From the NCBI GenBank assembly GCA_025928545.1, contig JAICJH010000001.1, forward strand, positions 1 to 64,000: a DNA stretch of 64,000 nt, written 5' to 3'. Each line of letters opens with the position of its first letter. Position 1 is the first letter of the stretch. This document shows, in pieces, positions 60,964-64,000 of this stretch. A program made the position numbers and the translations under genes. Under the pieces are notes generated by a model. The model was not told where the DNA came from. It searched no databases and saw only the letters and a list, made by a program, of their open reading frames with translations. This DNA is from Bryobacteraceae bacterium (GTDB lineage Bacteria > Acidobacteriota > Terriglobia > Bryobacterales > Bryobacteraceae).

Positions 60964-63411
60964 GTGAGAGATAATTGCGCCATAGTGAGCTTTCACCGGT
61001 CTTCCCGAAGTACCCGCATCCCGGGCAGCTGTGGGCGCAGCGTGTGTGTTCTGCTGGCGCTTGCGGCCGCGGCGTCTGCACAGACTCATACCGCGCGGGA
61101 ACTTGCCCAGCAGGTGCTTTCCGCCAGTCTCGATCCCGCGGAATGCTACCACGTGCGCGAAATTCAGATCCACCAGGAAGATGTCACCTTCTATCTCACA
61201 GAGGGCTACATCATCTTCGGAACGCCGGTGAATGGCGCTCCTGTCACCGCGGTATTCTCCACCGAAGTGGAAGGAGGCGATGCGGAAGTCGTACTCCTCC
61301 CTCCTGATCGCGCGGAACGCCAGACCCTGGCCGCCTTCACCAACTCGCCCAATCTCGATGAGCACTTTACCCGCGCCGTCTTCTTTTTCACCGATGCCGG
61401 CGCGAGATCTCTCGCCGACCGCATCCGCAAGGACCCAACTGCGGAAAAAGAACAGACCATGGGACGGATCATGGCGGACAAGTGGAACCTCACGGTCGCC
61501 AATCTGACCTCTAATTTCGAAACCCGCATCGTCCTGGACCTTATGACGAAAAGTGGCGCCGGCGCCGGCTTTTTCGATGCCACATTACGTGGGCGTACTT
61601 TAGGCGATTTCGATATTGTCCACGACGCCCGCGCTAGTGAGCAGATCGGCGCCGGCAAGGTCTCGGTTCACGACGGTTTTCCGCAATGGGAGACCTGGAC
61701 CAGATTCGTCTCGGCAAGCCACAGGAATCTTCCGCCTCCCGCGCCCGAGGAAGAAATTCTTTCCTACAACATCGATGCTTCGATGGACTCGTCCCTGACC
61801 ATGCACTGCATCACCCGCATCCGCATCCGGGCGACTGTGGATTCCCGCGATATATTGCCGCTCGAAATCGACTCCGCCATGCGCGTGACCTCGGCGAAAA
61901 TCGATGGTATTCCAGCCGAGGTTTACCAGCACAACTCCCTGCGGGGAGGCCTCGTCCAGAATTCGGGGAATGAACTTTTCCTCGTCGTCCCGCCTCATCC
62001 GCTGGAGTCCGGCTCAGTGCATGAAGTTGAAATCGTTCACGAGGGCAAAGTCGTTCAATACGCAGGCAATGAGATATATACCGTCCGTGCGCGAGGTACG
62101 TGGTATCCAGGTCGCGCCTTCCAGTTCGCCACCTACGACGCTACTTTTCACTATCCCGACACGATGGATCTCGTCTCGGCCGGCGATATCAGGGAAGAGC
62201 GTACTTCCAACGGCGTCCGAACCACCCGCCGCGTGCCCGAAGGGAAATTGCGGCTCCTTGGTTTCAATCTCGGCCGCTACACCCGGCGCGAGACTCAGAA
62301 GAACGGTATCACCCTCCGGGTGTCCGCGAATCCGGATTTTGAGGCCTATCTCCGTCCCGCGCAGCCTCAAATCCTCGTGACCGACCCCACTCCAACGTCG
62401 CGCGCCATACAGGTTCCCCGTCTGGTAACGCCTCCGGCGCCGCCGGCTGAACCTGCTGACCGTGTGGAGGCAATCTCGACCGAACTACTTTCGGCTCTCG
62501 ATTTCTTTCGCTCCAGATTCGGCGAGCCGCCGCTCAAACATATCGAGGTTACTCCTGTCACCGGACGCTTTGGGCAGGGCTTCGCCGGCATGATCTACCT
62601 GCCGACTTCGGTCTATCTCGACCCCGCGGCTTTGACCATCCGCCCAGGCTCGCAGATCGATGAAGCCTTCATGAGCCAGGTGCTCCGCATTCATGAAGCC
62701 GCACATCAGTGGTGGGGCAATATCGTCACCGCGGATTCCTACCATCATGAGTGGCTGATGGAATCGCTCGCCAATTATTCGGCCGTGATGTTTCTCGAGA
62801 GCAAAGCCGGGCCGAAAGCCATCGAGAAGGTTCTCGATATCTATCGCGCCGAACTCGTGAGGAAAGGGCCGGATGGCGTGACGGCGGAATCCCGGGGCCC
62901 GGTTGTGGAAGGCCGGAGACTCGACGATCCTTCGTTTCCGGGAGCCGCCAATGCCGTCCTCTACGGTAAGGGAACGTGGATTATCCACATGCTCCGCCGC
63001 CGCCTGGGCGACCCGAATTTCCTCAGGATGCTCGCGGAACTCCGCCGCCGTTACGAATGGAAGACCATCACTACCGACGATTTCCGCCAGCTTTGCGCCG
63101 GCTTCCTGCCGCCTGGCTCGCCCGACCCGAAACTCACCGAATTCTTCGATCTCTGGGTTTACGACACCGGCATGCCATCTCTGAAGCTGAGTTACTCCGT
63201 GACAGGCCGCAAACTCACCGGTACACTGACCCAGACGGGCGTGCCGGACGATTTCACCGTCACCGTTCCCGTCGAAATTCGCACCAGCCCTTCCAACCGA
63301 ATCGTCCGGCAGATCAGGACCTCATCCGGACCCGTCAAGTTCACCGTGGACGTCTCCGGTCCCGGTGCGAAAGCAGTGCTTGATCCCGCCTGGAGCGTTC
63401 TCCGGCGTTAA
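60964..63411 (+). CDS. Exported M1-family-like zinc aminopeptidase
   Basis: An 815-residue protein with a signal peptide ([14 protein letters not shown]). The gluzincin site is H577-E578-A-A-H581 ([11 protein letters not shown]) with third ligand E600 ([17 protein letters not shown]), the M1 spacing. The M1 GxMEN exopeptidase motif is replaced by QGFAGMIYL, so the substrate amino-terminus is bound differently or activity is not aminopeptidase. Start is GTG 60964 or GTG 60985; neither has a clear ribosome binding site. TATACT at 60912-60917 could serve as -10. Confidence 0.85.
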   Translation: MRDNCAIVSFHRSSRSTRIPGSCGRSVCVLLALAAAASAQTHTARELAQQVLSASLDPAECYHVREIQIHQEDVTFYLTEGYIIFGTPVNGAPVTAVFSTEVEGGDAEVVLLPPDRAERQTLAAFTNSPNLDEHFTRAVFFFTDAGARSLADRIRKDPTAEKEQTMGRIMADKWNLTVANLTSNFETRIVLDLMTKSGAGAGFFDATLRGRTLGDFDIVHDARASEQIGAGKVSVHDGFPQWETWTRFVSASHRNLPPPAPEEEILSYNIDASMDSSLTMHCITRIRIRATVDSRDILPLEIDSAMRVTSAKIDGIPAEVYQHNSLRGGLVQNSGNELFLVVPPHPLESGSVHEVEIVHEGKVVQYAGNEIYTVRARGTWYPGRAFQFATYDATFHYPDTMDLVSAGDIREERTSNGVRTTRRVPEGKLRLLGFNLGRYTRRETQKNGITLRVSANPDFEAYLRPAQPQILVTDPTPTSRAIQVPRLVTPPAPPAEPADRVEAISTELLSALDFFRSRFGEPPLKHIEVTPVTGRFGQGFAGMIYLPTSVYLDPAALTIRPGSQIDEAFMSQVLRIHEAAHQWWGNIVTADSYHHEWLMESLANYSAVMFLESKAGPKAIEKVLDIYRAELVRKGPDGVTAESRGPVVEGRRLDDPSFPGAANAVLYGKGTWIIHMLRRRLGDPNFLRMLAELRRRYEWKTITTDDFRQLCAGFLPPGSPDPKLTEFFDLWVYDTGMPSLKLSYSVTGRKLTGTLTQTGVPDDFTVTVPVEIRTSPSNRIVRQIRTSSGPVKFTVDVSGPGAKAVLDPAWSVLRR

Positions 63412-63433
63412 AATTGCTCCCACAGGAGACATC

Positions 63434-64000
63434 ATGCCTCCAGATTCCCGCCCGACCGATCCGGCCGACCCTGTAGAACTAGCGTCCGAGGAGTCCTTCC
63501 CTGCCTCGGATGTGCCGCCCTGGACGTTGGGGGCTGACAATCCGCAATACCGTATCGAACACGACACGATGGGGAAGGTTCACGTCCCCATTGGCGCGCT
63601 CTACGGAGCCCAGACGCAGCGCGCGGTTGAGAACTTTCCGGTTAGTTCATACCGCCTGCAACCCGCCTTTATTCGTGCGCTCGGACTCATCAAGTCGTGC
63701 GCCGCCCGATCCAATGCGGAGTCTGGCAAACTACCCGCGGATGTCGCGCAAGCCATCGAAAATGCCGCTGGCGACGTCGCCGGCGGAATGCACTTCGAGC
63801 AGTTCGTGGTGGATGTGTTCCAGACCGGCAGCGGCACATCCACCAACATGAACGCGAACGAAGTCATCGCCCGGCTCTCCGGATCTCATGCCAACGATCA
63901 CGTCAATGCCAGCCAATCCAGCAACGACGTCATTCCTTCCGCCATCCATATCTCCGCTGCTACGGAGGTGCACGGCGAATTGCTGCCGGCCATATACTCG
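63434..64000 (+). CDS. fumC: Class II fumarate hydratase, 3'-truncated by window edge
   Basis: The first 189 codons of a fumarase/aspartase-superfamily enzyme that interconverts fumarate and malate. [38 protein letters not shown] and [17 protein letters not shown] are class II fumarase signatures. The first 38 or so residues form an extra N-terminal tail ([20 protein letters not shown]) before the usual family start. AGGAGA lies upstream of the ATG. The remainder is outside the window; aspartate ammonia-lyase is less likely because that family has GGAG in place of TGSG. Confidence 0.88.
   Translation, partial: MPPDSRPTDPADPVELASEESFPASDVPPWTLGADNPQYRIEHDTMGKVHVPIGALYGAQTQRAVENFPVSSYRLQPAFIRALGLIKSCAARSNAESGKLPADVAQAIENAAGDVAGGMHFEQFVVDVFQTGSGTSTNMNANEVIARLSGSHANDHVNASQSSNDVIPSAIHISAATEVHGELLPAIYS

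Overview
The window looks like chromosomal DNA of an Acidobacteriota member close to the Solibacter/Bryobacter group. Evidence: GC-rich sequence; a peptidase ending in a domain that resembles the Solibacter-type C-terminal family (TIGR03437-like); an Acidobacteria-type VWFA protein (TIGR03436-like); a DUF1552/DUF1592 pair; Gly/Arg-rich tracts in several exported enzymes; many Tat or Sec signal peptides. No database search was run, so family names rest on motif recognition. I saw no tRNA, rRNA, CRISPR array, intact insertion sequence or prophage.

Layout. 1-12 kb: partial katG behind a PerR/Fur-type regulator (minus), rsmG-mqnB (plus), an isoquinoline-1-oxidoreductase-like molybdoenzyme (iorA-iorB) translationally coupled to a lone GH97 N-terminal-domain protein (minus), a secreted esterase, the ABC-F ATPase YbiT, a zinc-ribbon protein and an S1/P1 nuclease. 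12-22 kb: a chemotaxis operon on the minus strand (cheA-cheW-soluble MCP-cheY-cheB-cheR-cheX, then an SDR enzyme) with a divergent cheY-cheX pair; no flagellar or pilus gene is nearby. 22-29 kb: exported or redox proteins (LamG-like, DUF1552, nucleoside-hydrolase-like, c-heme DUF1592 protein, TIM-barrel isomerase). 29-39 kb: an S53 pro-kumamolisin peptidase (minus), then a co-directional run GH39 - AraD1-like - DinB - small membrane protein - APH-like kinase - divergent enolase, the last four joined by stop/start overlaps.

39-45 kb: a stressosome-type operon (minus): RsbR, RsbS, RsbT, an RsbT-like/PP2C phosphatase, a hybrid histidine kinase with an RsbT-like head, and a REC-histidine kinase. 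No sigma factor is encoded here, so output probably runs through two-component signalling. 45-49.5 kb: an M2 dipeptidyl carboxypeptidase, a decayed Rhs-type cassette (coding tail, immunity-like gene, RHS-core scrap) and an RhlE-type helicase. 49.5-56 kb: YWTD-propeller, secreted Rid-like and M15 peptidase genes (minus), then pdxR-pdxS-pdxT and a low-molecular-weight phosphatase (plus) whose likely CTG start overlaps the pdxT stop. 56-64 kb: NagZ-like GH3 coupled to a response regulator, VWFA protein, rhomboid protease, small membrane protein, M1-type peptidase and the start of fumC.

The most interesting points are the Rhs remnant, the active-site-altered enolase in an overlapping operon with a kinase, three successive RsbT-like modules in the stressosome operon, and a recurring arrangement in which a -10-like hexamer lies 6-10 bases before a start codon that lacks a ribosome binding site, which suggests leaderless mRNAs.
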